A stretch of 64,000 nt of DNA from NCBI RefSeq assembly GCF_004803505.1, contig NZ_SSWH01000003.1, forward strand, positions 1 to 64,000, read 5' to 3'. Position numbers and translations under genes: made by a program. Below the pieces are notes generated by a model. That model searched no databases and was not told where the DNA came from. It saw only the letters and a program-made list of their open reading frames with translations. This document shows, in pieces, positions 20,026 through 30,391 of the stretch. The stretch is from Arthrobacter echini (lineage in GTDB: Bacteria; Actinomycetota; Actinomycetes; Actinomycetales; Micrococcaceae). Position 1 is the first letter of the stretch; every line of letters begins with the position of its first letter.

Positions 20026-22008
20026 GGCCAGCGCCTGGTGGGCGCGGGCCGCCTCCAGCCAGCGCAGGGTCTCCTGTCGTACCGCATCGGGAGCGACCAC
20101 GGCCGCCGAGCCGCCGAGGCCTGCCACCAGTCCTGGGATCCATGAGCTGGAGGCGATCCTCAGGCGGGCGGCGAGACGGTCCTCGCCCATCTCCTGCACG
20201 GCTTCGGCGTTGTACTGCGCTGCGACCCAGCGCGCGCTGCTCTCCAGCACGAGTGTGACGGTCTGGTCCGTCTCGCCGGACCGGTAGGGCGTGACGGATC
20301 TGCTCCGGGCCAGAGCTGCCTCGTCCCTCACCGCGGTGGCGCGCTCCTCGGTGAGCCGGGCGCTCTGGATGCGGTCGAGCCGGAAGTTGCGCAGGCCATC
20401 GGCCTCGGTGCTCCAGGCTTCCAGGTACCAGGTGTCCTGATGGAGGAAGATCCTGATCGGCTCGAGGACGCGGCGGGTGATCTCGTCCCGCGTCGGGACG
20501 AAGTACTCCACCGCGATCCGGACGCCCGTCTGGAGTGCGGCCTGCAGCACCTCGAGGGTCGGATCGAGGTCGTCCTCCGTGAGCTTGGTCGCGACGGAGG
20601 TGCCGATGCGTGCAGCGTCACCGGCAGCAGCGGTGAGTTTCGTCTGGGCGCTCACGATCGCCTCGTTGTTCCGCATCCCGGGAAGTTCGCGCAGTGCCTG
20701 CAGACCCACGATCAGGGAACAGGCCTCGTCCATGCTCAGCTTGACCGGTTCGGCGAGATCGCGGGCGTTGCTGAGATAGATGCGGCCGTCCTCGATGTTC
20801 ACGTCCATCAGCGCGTCCGGGTAGTGCCGCGGCCCGCTCACGAACAACAGATCGAGATCCTTCGTCAACTGGCTCTCACTGACCTCGAACTTCCGGGCCG
20901 TTTCCCCGATCTCTGCTCCCGGATGTGCCAGGAGATAGGGCACGAGGTCGAGCAGCCGCAGCAGGTGGTCCTGGGAGGAGGATTTCCGGCGGGGGGCCGG
21001 GCGTGCACCGGCGGTGATCTCCACGTCGCGCGGAGCGATGACGGCGGCGTCGTACGCCCTCTCCAGCAGGCGTGCCACTTCGGTGATCAGCTCCTGCGGC
21101 TCCTGGACGCGGGCGTTGATCCCCAGTCCGGCGATCGTCGCCGCCATCGGGCTCGATGCCGCATAGGGGACGCGCAGCAGGTCCCAGTCCTGCCCGGTCC
21201 GCGTCACCTCGGTGTCCTTGCGCACCCGCAGCACCTGGCAGGATCCCGGCCTCACCGCGACGACGGCGACACGGTCGGGCTCGCTGCGTGAGAGCGAGGA
21301 CAGCGTCCGGTTCATGTCGAACGACGCCGGGACCTCGAACGTGCCACTCAGCACCACGGGTTCGGCCGTCATCCGGGACAGGCGGAAGAAGCGTTCGGCC
21401 TGCCGGGTGGTGTCGTAGCCGACGACATACCAGTGGCCGAAGCGGGCACCCATGCCCCAGGGGTGGACCGTCCGGACCTCCTCGCGACCTGTGCTGGCTG
21501 CCCGGTACGGGAAGCGGATGGGGCTTCGGGCCGTGAGTGCCTGCCAGACGATGTCCCAGAACGGCGCGTCGGTGGTGATGCGTGGCTGGATGAGCGGGGT
21601 CAGTTCGATGTCGCCGTCGGTACTGCGGGAACTGAGTTTCCGCAGGGCACGCGAGGCGGCGGAGTCCAGTGAACCCTGATCCCACACTCCTGCTGCGAGA
21701 TTCAGGACGGCGTATTCCTCCGGGAGGAAGCTCACACCGCCCAGTCGATAGTCCTCGGCATTGATCCGGTAGCGCTGCACGGTGTTGTCGTTGTCGAACA
21801 TGGTGTCCTCGCTGAAGGACTCCAGCGGGATGCCCTGTTCGCGCAGCGCAGCCTTGTCACGATCGAAGAGCTTCTCCCGCGCGGCGACGGACGTCGCCTC
21901 ACGATACAGGTCGATCTCCGAGAACAGATCCTCCTTGGTGAAACCCCGGCGGCTCGACAGGAGCATGATCACGAGGGTCAGAAGGCGTTCGGTACGTTTT
22001 GCGGACAC
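20023..22008 (-). CDS. pafBC: PafBC: fused WYL-domain DNA-damage transcription regulator
   Basis: A 661-aa fusion of the PafB and PafC halves that are separate genes in mycobacteria. Each half has an N-terminal winged helix and a WYL-type domain: residues about 1-320 (start MSAKRTERLLTLVIMLLSSRRG, WYL around GHWYVVGYD), then about 330-661 (LLRLLDLVPYLLAHPG as second helix-turn-helix, WYL around DTWYLEAWS). PafBC activates LexA/RecA-independent DNA-damage genes in mycobacteria, and a natural fusion is known from Arthrobacter. It lies downstream of pafA, separated by two FKBP genes, and has a leaderless GTG start. Confidence 0.92.
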   Translation of the reverse strand: MSAKRTERLLTLVIMLLSSRRGFTKEDLFSEIDLYREATSVAAREKLFDRDKAALREQGIPLESFSEDTMFDNDNTVQRYRINAEDYRLGGVSFLPEEYAVLNLAAGVWDQGSLDSAASRALRKLSSRSTDGDIELTPLIQPRITTDAPFWDIVWQALTARSPIRFPYRAASTGREEVRTVHPWGMGARFGHWYVVGYDTTRQAERFFRLSRMTAEPVVLSGTFEVPASFDMNRTLSSLSRSEPDRVAVVAVRPGSCQVLRVRKDTEVTRTGQDWDLLRVPYAASSPMAATIAGLGINARVQEPQELITEVARLLERAYDAAVIAPRDVEITAGARPAPRRKSSSQDHLLRLLDLVPYLLAHPGAEIGETARKFEVSESQLTKDLDLLFVSGPRHYPDALMDVNIEDGRIYLSNARDLAEPVKLSMDEACSLIVGLQALRELPGMRNNEAIVSAQTKLTAAAGDAARIGTSVATKLTEDDLDPTLEVLQAALQTGVRIAVEYFVPTRDEITRRVLEPIRIFLHQDTWYLEAWSTEADGLRNFRLDRIQSARLTEERATAVRDEAALARSRSVTPYRSGETDQTVTLVLESSARWVAAQYNAEAVQEMGEDRLAARLRIASSSWIPGLVAGLGGSAAVVAPDAVRQETLRWLEAARAHQALA

Positions 22009-22020
22009 GGTGAAACCCTA
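22009..22020 (-). promoter_or_regulatory. Leaderless promoter of pafBC
   Basis: TAGGGT on the minus strand (22020-22015), 6 nt, then the GTG at 22008. Confidence 0.6.
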
Positions 22021-22029
22021 CCTTCATGG

Positions 22030-22079
22030 AAAAAGGCGGAAGGGACGCACGCCAACGGTGGTTGACCCGCGTCCCTTCC
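22030..22079 (-). terminator. Rho-independent terminator after the cytosolic FKBP gene
   Basis: GGAAGGGACGC (22038-22048) pairs with GCGTCCCTTCC (22069-22079), an 11-bp perfect stem. On the minus strand it is followed by a five-T run (22034-22030). It insulates pafBC from the upstream genes. Confidence 0.8.
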
Positions 22080-22130
22080 CGGTCGAGCAGTGGTGCTGGT
22101 GCTTCCGGATGCATCCCGGGCGGCGGCGGC

Positions 22131-22526
22131 CTAGCGGATACCCAGCAGATCGACGACGAAGATCAGCGCCTCATCGGGACCGATGGCGGATCCGGCACCG
22201 CTGGAACCATAAGCGAGCTCGGACGGTATCTCGAGCCGCCGCCGTCCACCGACCTTCATCCCGACCAGTCCCTGGTCCCACCCCTCGATGACCTGCCGTG
22301 CCCCCAACCGGAAGTCGAGCGGGGTGCCGCGGTTCCAGGAGGCATCGAACTCCTCCCCGGTGGAGAAGGCGACCCCCACGTAGTGCGTGGAGACGGTACT
22401 GCCGGGCTCGGCTACAGCGCCTTTGCCGATGATGAGATCCTCGATGACGAGATCGGTGGGTGCGCCGTGGTCGGGGAAGTCGATCTCGGGCTTCTGCCGG
22501 TCGAACTCACGCTGTCCGAAGGACAT
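22131..22526 (-). CDS. FKBP-type peptidyl-prolyl cis-trans isomerase (cytosolic)
   Basis: Compact single-domain FKBP of 131 aa without a signal peptide. Canonical core segments are present: VSTHYVGVAFSTGEEFDASWNRG, FRLGARQVIEGWDQGLVGMKVGGRRRLEIPSELAYG and the final strand ALIFVVDLLGI. Active-site aromatic and Asp residues (Y, D, W of the EGWDQG region) are retained, so it should be an active proline isomerase. AAGGAG precedes the ATG. It follows the lipoprotein FKBP after 42 bp. Confidence 0.93.
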   Translation of the reverse strand: MSFGQREFDRQKPEIDFPDHGAPTDLVIEDLIIGKGAVAEPGSTVSTHYVGVAFSTGEEFDASWNRGTPLDFRLGARQVIEGWDQGLVGMKVGGRRRLEIPSELAYGSSGAGSAIGPDEALIFVVDLLGIR

Positions 22527-22568
22527 GGGTACTCCTTGGTGGTCGTAGGTGGGGCTGTACTGCCGGCG

Positions 22569-23525
22569 TCAGTCGGCGGATTCCTTGCTGATGATCTCGA
22601 CGTAGAACACGAGGGTTCCGGAGGGCTCGCCGCCCGGGTAGGCCCAGGGCTCGGGGATGACGAGCATGATCTCGGAGCCGACCTTCTGGCCGGCCAGTCC
22701 CCTGGTCCACCCCTCGATGACGGCGTTCAGCGGGAATTCGGCGGGCTCGCCGCGCTCGAAGCTCGAGTCGAACTGCTCGCCGTCCTCCCAGCGCCAGCCG
22801 GTGTAGTCGACGGTGACGGTGTCGTCCTCGGTGACCACTTCGCCCTCGCCCTCCTCGAGCACCTCGACCACGAGGTCGTCGGAGGGCTCGTTGTCCGGGA
22901 TGGTGATCTCGGGCGCGCCGTCGTCGTCGAAGGTGAAGGTCGGAAGCATGCCGTCCTCGTCGAGTCCCTGGACCTCCTCGGGAGACAGGATCTCCGGTTC
23001 GGGTGCGGGTGGCGGGGGTTCCTCGGCGGAGATGACGCGGAACACGATCAGCTGCTGCGGGATTGCAGGCTGCCCCTCGGCCGGCTCGTCGATCGGTGCG
23101 GTGTACGCGACCTGCGCTCCGACATTCGTTCCGACCAGGACCTCGTACAGTTCCGCGTCCTGCTCCGCGAGCGTGTCGTCCACCGGCAGGACCTGGGGTT
23201 CGCCGAGGCTGTAGGTGTCCCCCAGGACATCGCCGCTCTCCGCGTCGAGCGAGATCAACTGGTACTCGATGGTGTCCCCGGCCTCCACCTCGTCGCCGTC
23301 ACCCTCCACGACCGTCTGGGCTGCTATCCCGGTGATGTCGAGGGGTTCGTCGAACTCGACGGTGGGCGGTTCCTCGTCCGATCCTCCGGTCACGACGACC
23401 GAGTCGAAGACGTCGGTGGCGCCCGCCGAGTTCGCGGACCCCGCCATCACCTCGTCCGTGGTCATGCCGCCGCAGGCCGTCAGCGTCAACATGAGCGGAA
23501 GCAGGATTGCAGGTACTTTTCGCAC
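22569..23525 (-). CDS. Secreted lipoprotein FKBP-type prolyl isomerase
   Basis: A 318-aa exported lipoprotein. The signal peptide ends in the lipobox LTAC with acylated Cys18. Residues about 60-180 look like a degenerate first FKBP-like domain. An acidic, Pro-rich linker (about 185-220) leads to a canonical FKBP domain with VDYTGWRWEDGEQFDSSF and NAVIEGWTRGLAGQKVG. It likely folds extracytoplasmic proteins. The GTG at 23525 has only a weak Shine-Dalgarno. It is 134 bp downstream of pafA. Confidence 0.9.
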   Translation of the reverse strand: MRKVPAILLPLMLTLTACGGMTTDEVMAGSANSAGATDVFDSVVVTGGSDEEPPTVEFDEPLDITGIAAQTVVEGDGDEVEAGDTIEYQLISLDAESGDVLGDTYSLGEPQVLPVDDTLAEQDAELYEVLVGTNVGAQVAYTAPIDEPAEGQPAIPQQLIVFRVISAEEPPPPAPEPEILSPEEVQGLDEDGMLPTFTFDDDGAPEITIPDNEPSDDLVVEVLEEGEGEVVTEDDTVTVDYTGWRWEDGEQFDSSFERGEPAEFPLNAVIEGWTRGLAGQKVGSEIMLVIPEPWAYPGGEPSGTLVFYVEIISKESAD

Positions 23526-23659
23526 AGAACTACTTTCAGATTGGTGTCCGGCCAGAGGGCCCGCGAACAGGGAACTCCGTCAAGCCTAACGGGTGCGTGA
23601 GTCCCGTACCGACCCGGAAGGCGCGCCCGAACACCTGCGGGAAGCCCTGACGGGTCCTT

Positions 23660-25024
23660 TCACAGGTGCTGCAGGAGCTGCTCCACACGCTCGTCCACCG
23701 AGGCGAAGGGGTCCTTGCACAGGATGGTCTGCTGCGCCCGGTCGTTGAGTTTGAGATGCACCCAGTCCACGGTGTAGTCGCGGTTGGCCTCCTTGGCACG
23801 TCGCACGAATTCTCCGCGGAGCCGCGCACGCGTGGTCTGCGGCGGCACGTCCACGGCTTCCTTGATCGCCATGTCGTCCACGACGCGCGCCGCTTCCCCG
23901 CGCGCCTGCAGCAGGAAGAACAGTCCGCGCGAGCGCGAGATGTCGTGGTAGGTGAGATCGAGCTGCGCTGCCCGCGCCGAGTCGAGGCCCTCGCCGGATC
24001 GGGCGAGATAGCGGTCGATCAGCTTCTTCTTGATCGCCCAGTCGATCTCCGTGTCGATCCGGGAGGTATCGGAGGTCTCGACGGCCTCGAGGACCCGCTC
24101 CCAGAGGTCGAGGATGCCCGGAACGTGATCGTTGTGCGCACCATGCCGCTCCACGAAGGCGCTGGCACGGGCCAGGTACTCGCGCTGCATCTCGATGGCG
24201 GTCAGCTGCCGGCCGTTCGCCAGCCTCAGCAGGTGGCGTCCCGTGAGGTCGTGGGAGATCTCCCGGATGCTGCGGATCGGGTTCTCCAGGCGGAAGTCAC
24301 GCATCTGCTCACCGGCCTCCACCATGCGCAGGAGCAGATCGACCGAGCCGATCTTGAGCAGCGTGGTGGTCTCGGACATGTTCGAGTCACCGGCGATCAC
24401 GTGGAGCCGGCGATAGTGCTCGGCGTCCGCGTGCGGTTCGTCCCTGGTGTTGATGATCGGCCGCGACCTCGTGGTGGCCGAGGAGATGCCCTCCCACAGA
24501 TGGTCCGCACGCTGCGAGAACGCGTAGATGGAGCCGGTCTGCGTCGGCAGGACCTTCCCGGCGCCGACCAGCACCTGCCGCGTGACCAGGAAGGGTATGA
24601 GGATGTCGGCGAGGCGGCCGAACTCGACTGCCCGCGGAATCAGGTAGTTCTCGTGACTGCCGTAGGAGTTCCCGGTGGAGTCCGTGTTGTTCTTGAAGAG
24701 ATAGATCCTGCCGTCGTACCCCTCCTGGGCCAGCTTGCGCTGGGCTTCGTGGATGAGGTCCTCGAGGATCAGTTCGCCCGCACGGTCGTGGGCGATCAGC
24801 TGCGCAAGACCGTCGCACTCCGCGGTCGCGTACTCCGGGTGCGAGCCCACGTCGAGGTACAGGCGCGAGCCGTTGGTGAGGAAGACGTTCGAGGACCTGC
24901 CCCAGCTGACGACCTTCCGGAAGAGGTAGCGTGCCACCTCCTCGGGTGAGAGCGGCCGGGAGTTCGGACCGGAGTAGGAGATGCCGAACTCCGTCTCCAC
25001 CCCGAAGATGCGCCGGTCCATCAC
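23660..25024 (-). CDS. pafA: Pup--protein ligase PafA
   Basis: Glutamine-synthetase-like ligase of 454 aa that joins the C-terminal Glu of Pup to substrate lysines using ATP. Hallmarks are [10 protein letters not shown], the catalytic Asp in [36 protein letters not shown], and the Arg-rich [30 protein letters not shown] and [10 protein letters not shown] distinguish it from Dop. The GTG at 25024 overlaps the prcA stop by 4 bp; an ATG one codon later also fits. It ends the proteasome operon. Confidence 0.95.
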   Translation of the reverse strand: MMDRRIFGVETEFGISYSGPNSRPLSPEEVARYLFRKVVSWGRSSNVFLTNGSRLYLDVGSHPEYATAECDGLAQLIAHDRAGELILEDLIHEAQRKLAQEGYDGRIYLFKNNTDSTGNSYGSHENYLIPRAVEFGRLADILIPFLVTRQVLVGAGKVLPTQTGSIYAFSQRADHLWEGISSATTRSRPIINTRDEPHADAEHYRRLHVIAGDSNMSETTTLLKIGSVDLLLRMVEAGEQMRDFRLENPIRSIREISHDLTGRHLLRLANGRQLTAIEMQREYLARASAFVERHGAHNDHVPGILDLWERVLEAVETSDTSRIDTEIDWAIKKKLIDRYLARSGEGLDSARAAQLDLTYHDISRSRGLFFLLQARGEAARVVDDMAIKEAVDVPPQTTRARLRGEFVRRAKEANRDYTVDWVHLKLNDRAQQTILCKDPFASVDERVEQLLQHL

Positions 25025-25764
25025 GAGTCCTGTTCGTGCTGCAGCAGTGTGGTCAGTTCCGGTCCGCCGACCCGCCGGAAGGCACGTCGGCTCCCACGCA
25101 GCGTGTCCGGATCACGCTCGAGGAACGCCACCTCGAGGACGGAGGGATCCGGCATCATACCGGACGCGGCGTCGTCGCCTGCTGTGGGGCCCGCACCGGC
25201 CTTCCGGAGGGAACGGGCGGAGGCGGGCACGGCCTCGCGAAGACTGAGGTCGCTCGACCAGGAGGCCCGCAGTGCCTCGACCACGGCCTCGGCGGCGCCG
25301 CCCATCACCACGAAGTCGGACTCGTCGGCGATCGAGCCGTCGAACATCAGCCGGTACAGGTGGTCGCTCTGCTGGGTACGGCCCACCTCGGCCACGACGA
25401 GTTCGACCTCGAACGGCTTGCTCTCCGCGGTGAACACGGCGCCGAGGCTCTGCGCGTAGACACTGGCGAGCCCCCGTGCCGTGACGTCCTCCCGGGCGTA
25501 GGAGTACCCGCGGACATCGGCGTAGCGGACACCGGCCTGGCGCAGGCTCTCGAACTCGTTGTACTTCCCCACGGCCGCGAACGCGATGCGATCGTAGATC
25601 TCACCGAGCTTGTGCAGGGAGGGCGAGGGATTCTCGGCCACGAGCGCGATGCCGTCGCGGCAGCTCATCACCACCACCGACCGGCCACGACCGATTCCCT
25701 TCCTCGCGAAGTCCGCGCGGTCCTTCATGAGCTGTTCGGGGGACACGTAGAACTGCTGGGTCAC
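25021..25764 (-). CDS. prcA: 20S proteasome alpha subunit PrcA
   Basis: A 247-aa subunit of the alpha rings of the actinobacterial 20S proteasome; its N-terminus ([28 protein letters not shown]) forms the gate. The fold segments [24 protein letters not shown] and [13 protein letters not shown] are clear. There is no catalytic Thr, as expected for alpha subunits. The GTG start is preceded by GGGAGG, located in the prcB stop region 3 bp upstream, so expression of the two is tightly coupled. Confidence 0.95.
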   Translation of the reverse strand: MTQQFYVSPEQLMKDRADFARKGIGRGRSVVVMSCRDGIALVAENPSPSLHKLGEIYDRIAFAAVGKYNEFESLRQAGVRYADVRGYSYAREDVTARGLASVYAQSLGAVFTAESKPFEVELVVAEVGRTQQSDHLYRLMFDGSIADESDFVVMGGAAEAVVEALRASWSSDLSLREAVPASARSLRKAGAGPTAGDDAASGMMPDPSVLEVAFLERDPDTLRGSRRAFRRVGGPELTTLLQHEQDS

Positions 25765-25767
25765 GGG

Positions 25768-26601
25768 TCATGCCTCCCGGCCTGCGGCCGACCGCGCGTC
25801 GAGAAGTGCGCGGGCCACGGCTTCGAGCTCGCGGTCCGGGATCCGGCGGGTTCCTGCGGCGTCCACGACGTACACCACGGGCCACAGCCCGCGAACCACG
25901 TCCGGTCCCCCGGTGGCGGAGTCGTCGTCCGCCGCGTCGTAGAGAGCCTCGACGCCCACGCGCACGGCCGAAGCCTCGTCGAGGCGGGGGTTCCACAGCT
26001 TCTTCAGGGCACCGCGGGCGAAGACCGAGCCGGAGCCCACCGAGTGGTGCTCGTGTTCCTCGTAGCGTCCGCCCGTGGCGTCGAAGGAGAACAGCCGGCC
26101 GACGTGGCGCTCCGCGTCGAAGCCTGCGTACAGCGGTACGACCGCCAGGCCCTGCAGTGCCAGGGAGAGGTTCTGGCGCACCATGGCGGCCAGCCGGTTG
26201 GCCTTGCCGTCCAGGCTCATCATGGTGGCCTCGATCTTCTCGTAGTGTTCCAGTTCCACCTGGAACAGGCGCGCCAGATCCAGCCCTATCCCGGCGCTGC
26301 CGGCTATCCCGAGGACCGAGTAGTGATCCGCCGGGAACACCTTCTCGATGTGCCGGCTGGCGATCACGTTCCCCAGGGTCGCGCGACGATCACCCGCCAT
26401 CAGGACCCCGCCCGGGAAGGTCAGGGACACGATCGTGGTTGCGTGAGGCGCCAGATGTCCGGCGTCGAACGTGCCGTCGGCTCCGGCAGGGTCACGTGTC
26501 GCGAGCGGAGGCAGGAGCGAGGGATGGTGCACCCCCAGATAGTCGGCGAAGGACGTCGCCGCAGCCCCGGGGATCGCTGATGCCGCGTCGTCCGGGAGCA
26601 T
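25768..26601 (-). CDS. prcB: 20S proteasome beta subunit PrcB
   Basis: Catalytic subunit of 277 aa, made with an N-terminal propeptide of about 54 residues. The predicted cut is in [12 protein letters not shown], exposing the catalytic Thr55; in M. tuberculosis the site reads HG|TTIVAL. Conserved elements are [16 protein letters not shown] (active-site Asp/Lys region), [17 protein letters not shown] and [16 protein letters not shown]. It starts 3 bp after the pup stop and precedes prcA, the standard order. Confidence 0.96.
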   Translation of the reverse strand: MLPDDAASAIPGAAATSFADYLGVHHPSLLPPLATRDPAGADGTFDAGHLAPHATTIVSLTFPGGVLMAGDRRATLGNVIASRHIEKVFPADHYSVLGIAGSAGIGLDLARLFQVELEHYEKIEATMMSLDGKANRLAAMVRQNLSLALQGLAVVPLYAGFDAERHVGRLFSFDATGGRYEEHEHHSVGSGSVFARGALKKLWNPRLDEASAVRVGVEALYDAADDDSATGGPDVVRGLWPVVYVVDAAGTRRIPDRELEAVARALLDARSAAGREA

Positions 26602-26604
26602 CCG

Positions 26605-26811
26605 CTACTGGCCGCCCTTCTGGACGAATCCGCGGACGAACTCCTCCGCATTGGACTCCAGGACACCGTCGATCTCGTCCAGGAGGTCATCGACGCCCTG
26701 GGTCTGCGCCGAGTCCTGCGCTGCAGGAGCAGCTACCGCGGGCTCCGTGACGTCGTCCTCCGCTGCAGCGGAGGAGGCGGCGGACGTAGTGCTCCGGTCC
26801 TGTGTCGCCAT
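26605..26811 (-). CDS. pup: Prokaryotic ubiquitin-like protein Pup
   Basis: A 68-aa intrinsically disordered tag. The C-terminus GFVQKGGQ ends in Gln, so it must be deamidated to Glu by Dop before ligation. The preceding acidic helix DDLLDEIDGVLESNAEEFVR is the ARC/Mpa-binding region. The ATG at 26811 has AGGAAGAGGGTGG upstream. The N-terminal 30 residues are Ala/Thr-rich and variable, as in other Pups. Between dop and prcB in the operon. Confidence 0.97.
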   Translation of the reverse strand: MATQDRSTTSAASSAAAEDDVTEPAVAAPAAQDSAQTQGVDDLLDEIDGVLESNAEEFVRGFVQKGGQ

Positions 26812-26865
26812 GCTGGCCACCCTCTTCCTGTTAGCGACCACCGTGGTGATCGGTATCTCGGACTT

Positions 26866-28512
26866 CTATGGTGCCACGCGGCGCTCGGGACCGCTCAACA
26901 GCATCGCGAGGAAGTCCTCGGCATCGGCTGCACGGTCGAAGAGTTCCGCGGTGAGTGCGGCGGTACCGCGCAACGGCTCACGGGTCTGTACCCGCTGGAG
27001 CCGCCGCTCCCCGGCCAGCTCGAAGATGAGCGAGTCCCAGCTCGCACCGACCACCTCGGCCGGGTACCGGGCGATGCAGCGTCCCCGGAAGTACGCCCGC
27101 GTGTCCTGCGGCGGTTCGACGGCGGCGCTCGCCACCGCGGCGGCATCCACCAGCAGTTCCGCTTCCCCCCGGCGCGCGAGCCTGCTGTAGATGCCCTTGT
27201 CCGGTCGCAGATCCGCGTACTGCAGGTCCACGAGGGCGAGCCTGGGATCGGTCCAGTCGAGCTGGTCCCTGGCGCGGTAGGCCTCGAGCACCTTCAGTTT
27301 GGCGATCCAGTCGACCTGGCGCGATGCATCCGCGGGATCACGCCGCAGCGTCGTCAGCAGATTCTGCCAGCGCTCGACGACGTCGCGGGTCTGGTCATCG
27401 GCGTCGGCCGGCAGGGCGCGCAGCACCGCCTCGCAGTACAGGTCCTGCAGGTCGAGCCCGGTCATGCTCCGACCGTCGGCGAGCCTGACCGTGGCCCGGA
27501 GCGAGGAGTCGTGGCTGATGGTCCTCAGCGCGCCCACCGGGTCCTCGAGGACGGGAACCGGCGCCAGGGACTGCTCGATGAGCGCGAGGACGAGTGCCGT
27601 GGTGCCGGTCTTGAGGTAGGTGGAGACCTCGTTGAGATTCGCGTCGCCGATGATCACGTGGAGCCGTCGATACTTCTCGGCGACGGCGTGCGGCTCGTCC
27701 CGGGTGTTGATGATGGGGCGGCGCACCGTGGTCTCGAGGCCGATCTCGTTCTCGAAGAAGTCCGCGCGCTGACTGATCTGGAAGCCCGGTTCCTGGTTCA
27801 GCGGTCCTCTCCCGACACGGCCGGCACCACAGATGACCTGACGCGAGACGAAGAAGGGGATGAGCGCCTCGGCGAGATGGGAGAACGGGACGCTGCGGGG
27901 CACGAGGTAGTTCTCGTGGGAGCCGTAGGAGACGCTCTTGCTGTCGGTGTTGTTCTTGTAGAGGATCACCGGGGAGAAACCGGGCGTGGAGGCGATCCTG
28001 TCCATGGCCGCGACGGCCACGTGGTCGCCGGCCCTGTCCCAGAGGACCGCGTCCAACGGGTTGGTCACCTCGGGTGAGGAGTACTCGGGATGCGCGTGGT
28101 CCACGTACAGTCGGGCACCGTTGTTCAGCACGAGGTTCATGAGCACGGCGACCTCCGCGGAACCCCCGCGTTCGAGCGCGATCTGCTCCGCATCCAGTTC
28201 CGCGGGTTCGTCGGTCAGCTGACTCGGATGCGCGCTCGCGCGGTCCATCCGGAAACCCCGCGCGTCGGTCAGCGGCGTCTCGTCGGTGTAGTCCCAGCGG
28301 GTCCCGGCGAGATTACCCAGTCCCTGACGCAGGGTCGCCGCATAGGCGTTGACGACCTGCGAGGACAACAGCGTCGGATTCGCGGAGGGTAGTCCCGGGG
28401 CGATGATCCCGTACTCCGTCTCGGTGCCCATCACACGGTGGACGGAGATACCCTCTCCGACCGGAGGCAGTCCTGGCTGCCGTGCTGCGGACCGTCCTGG
28501 CGAACCCGTCAC
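26866..28512 (-). CDS. dop: Deamidase/depupylase of Pup, Dop
   Basis: A 548-aa PafA homologue that deamidates Pup-Gln and removes Pup from substrates. [23 protein letters not shown] and [20 protein letters not shown] are Dop-specific versions of the shared motifs, and [24 protein letters not shown] is conserved. The GTG at 28512 overlaps the arc stop by 4 bp (GTGA), leaving about 27 residues before the usual Dop N-terminus ([12 protein letters not shown]). No better internal start is seen. Confidence 0.94.
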   Translation of the reverse strand: MTGSPGRSAARQPGLPPVGEGISVHRVMGTETEYGIIAPGLPSANPTLLSSQVVNAYAATLRQGLGNLAGTRWDYTDETPLTDARGFRMDRASAHPSQLTDEPAELDAEQIALERGGSAEVAVLMNLVLNNGARLYVDHAHPEYSSPEVTNPLDAVLWDRAGDHVAVAAMDRIASTPGFSPVILYKNNTDSKSVSYGSHENYLVPRSVPFSHLAEALIPFFVSRQVICGAGRVGRGPLNQEPGFQISQRADFFENEIGLETTVRRPIINTRDEPHAVAEKYRRLHVIIGDANLNEVSTYLKTGTTALVLALIEQSLAPVPVLEDPVGALRTISHDSSLRATVRLADGRSMTGLDLQDLYCEAVLRALPADADDQTRDVVERWQNLLTTLRRDPADASRQVDWIAKLKVLEAYRARDQLDWTDPRLALVDLQYADLRPDKGIYSRLARRGEAELLVDAAAVASAAVEPPQDTRAYFRGRCIARYPAEVVGASWDSLIFELAGERRLQRVQTREPLRGTAALTAELFDRAADAEDFLAMLLSGPERRVAP

Positions 28513-30266
28513 AGGTACTGGCCGGTGTTCGCCGTCGTCTCGAGCGTCTTGCCCGGTTCCTGCCCGGCCTTGCCCTGCACGATGGTCCGGATGTACGTGA
28601 TGCGCTCGCCCTTCTTGCCGGAGATCCGCGCCCAGTCGTCGGGGTTGGTGGTGTTGGGCATGTCCTCGTGCTCTCGGAACTCGTCGACGACGGCACGCAT
28701 GAGGTGCTCGATGCGCAGGCCCTTGCTGCCGTCCAGGAGCAGATCCTTGATGGCGTACTTCTTGGCGCGGTCGACGACGTTCTGGATCACGGCCCCGGAG
28801 TTGAAATCCTTGAAGTACAGCATCTCGGTGTCGCCGTTGGCGTACGTGACCTCGAGATACTCGTTGGACCTGTCCGTCGAGTACATCTGTTCCACGGTGC
28901 GCCGGATCATCTCGGCGATGGTGGCCTGCGGATCGTCGCCGTTCTCGGCGAGGTCATCGGCGTGCAGGGGCAGATCCGCGGTGACGTACTTCGCGAAGAT
29001 CTCCGCCGCACCCTCGGCGTCGGGCCGCTGGATCTTGATCTTCACGTCGAGGCGGCCCGGGCGGAGGATGGCGGGGTCGATCATGTCCTCCCGATTCGAG
29101 GCACCGATGACGATCACGTTCTCGAGCTTCTCGACGCCGTCGATCTCGCTGAGCAACTGGGGCACGATCGTGGTCTCGACGTCGGAGGACACTCCTGTCC
29201 CCCGCGTGCGGAACAGCGAGTCCATCTCGTCGAAGAACACCACGACCGGGCTGCCGTCGGACGCCTTCTCCCGGGCCCGGGCGAAGATGAGCCTGATGTG
29301 GCGCTCCGTCTCCCCCACGTACTTGTCCAGGAGCTCCGGGCCCTTGATGTTGAGGAAGTGGCTGCGGATCTGTTCGACGCCGGCGCGCTCCGCCGCCCGG
29401 GCCGCCAGGGAATTGGCGACCGCCTTGGCGATGAGGGTCTTCCCGCAGCCCGGAGGGCCGTAGAGGAGGATTCCCTTGGGCGGTTTGAGGCCGTGCTCGC
29501 GGTAGAGATCGGGGTGCAGGAACGGCAGTTCGACGGCGTCGCGGATCTGCTCGATCTGCGGCCCGAGGCCCCCGATGTCGCGGTACGCGATATCCGGCAC
29601 GTCCTCGAGGACGAGATTCTCCACCTCGCTGCGGGGCACCTTCTCCAGCGCGAAACCCGACTTCGCGTCCATGGCCAGGGCGTCCCCGACGCGGATTCTC
29701 TCGGTCCGCAGCGGCCCGGAGAGTTTGATGAGGCGCTCGTCGTCGGTCCGCCCCACGACCACTGCCCGGTCGGCGCCCACCACTTCCTTGACGGTGACCA
29801 GCTCTCCGGCACGCTCGAACCCGAGCGCCGCCACGATGGTCAGGGACTCGTTGAGCAGTACTTCCTGGCCCGGTGCGAGGCGGCGCACGCTGATCAGGGG
29901 GCTGACGGTCACGCGGAGCTTGCGCCCGGACTGCAGGATGTCGGCCGTGTCCTGCACGGTGGCGTCCGTCGTCACGCCCGGCTCGGAGGCCCGCCTGGGA
30001 TTGACCTGCATGACGGTCGCGAAGCTGAAGGGAGCAGCTCCCTCCTTCTCGAGGGCCGCTTTCAGCCGCACGATCTCCGCGCGCGCCGTTTCCAGCGCGC
30101 TGACCAGTTTCGCGTTGTTCTGCGTGGCGGCGGCGAGCTGGCGGTCGATACTGCGCAGTCTGTCGCGCAGGATGCCGGCCTGACGCTGGGCCACGGAGTT
30201 CTCGAGTGCGGGTGGGACAGGATCCCGCTGGTCGTCGGCGCGTGCGTTCTCGCTGGACTCGGACAT
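28509..30266 (-). CDS. arc: Proteasomal AAA+ ATPase ARC/Mpa
   Basis: A 585-aa hexameric unfoldase that binds pupylated proteins and threads them into the 20S core. Order of parts: N-terminal coiled coil (about 25-80), tandem OB domains, then the AAA module with Walker [11 protein letters not shown], Walker [13 protein letters not shown] and the arginine-finger region [12 protein letters not shown]. The C-terminus ends TGQYL, matching the proteasome-docking tail. The ATG at 30266 has AAGGTGG upstream; the frame continues upstream without family features. First gene of the arc-dop-pup-prcB-prcA-pafA series. Confidence 0.96.
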   Translation of the reverse strand: MSESSENARADDQRDPVPPALENSVAQRQAGILRDRLRSIDRQLAAATQNNAKLVSALETARAEIVRLKAALEKEGAAPFSFATVMQVNPRRASEPGVTTDATVQDTADILQSGRKLRVTVSPLISVRRLAPGQEVLLNESLTIVAALGFERAGELVTVKEVVGADRAVVVGRTDDERLIKLSGPLRTERIRVGDALAMDAKSGFALEKVPRSEVENLVLEDVPDIAYRDIGGLGPQIEQIRDAVELPFLHPDLYREHGLKPPKGILLYGPPGCGKTLIAKAVANSLAARAAERAGVEQIRSHFLNIKGPELLDKYVGETERHIRLIFARAREKASDGSPVVVFFDEMDSLFRTRGTGVSSDVETTIVPQLLSEIDGVEKLENVIVIGASNREDMIDPAILRPGRLDVKIKIQRPDAEGAAEIFAKYVTADLPLHADDLAENGDDPQATIAEMIRRTVEQMYSTDRSNEYLEVTYANGDTEMLYFKDFNSGAVIQNVVDRAKKYAIKDLLLDGSKGLRIEHLMRAVVDEFREHEDMPNTTNPDDWARISGKKGERITYIRTIVQGKAGQEPGKTLETTANTGQYL

Positions 30267-30306
30267 GGTGTTCGCCACCTTGGATTGTGTCGTCTGGTGT
30301 CTTCCG

Positions 30307-30312
30307 ACTGTA
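30307..30312 (-). promoter_or_regulatory. Candidate -10 box of the proteasome operon
   Basis: TACAGT on the minus strand about 40 bp before arc, consistent with a leader of about 30-35 nt that contains the arc ribosome binding site. Confidence 0.45.
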
Positions 30313-30391
30313 GCGCAGAGCCCTGACGGTCCCGACTGCCCGGGGCTCTCCCGGCGCCTCTGTGACGCCTGCCGGAAGCTGCGTGTGGCTC

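Noticed and set aside
28482-30326. 614-codon plus-strand open frame opposite arc
   Set aside because: It is fully antisense to the well-supported arc gene, has no family motifs and is explained by high GC content.
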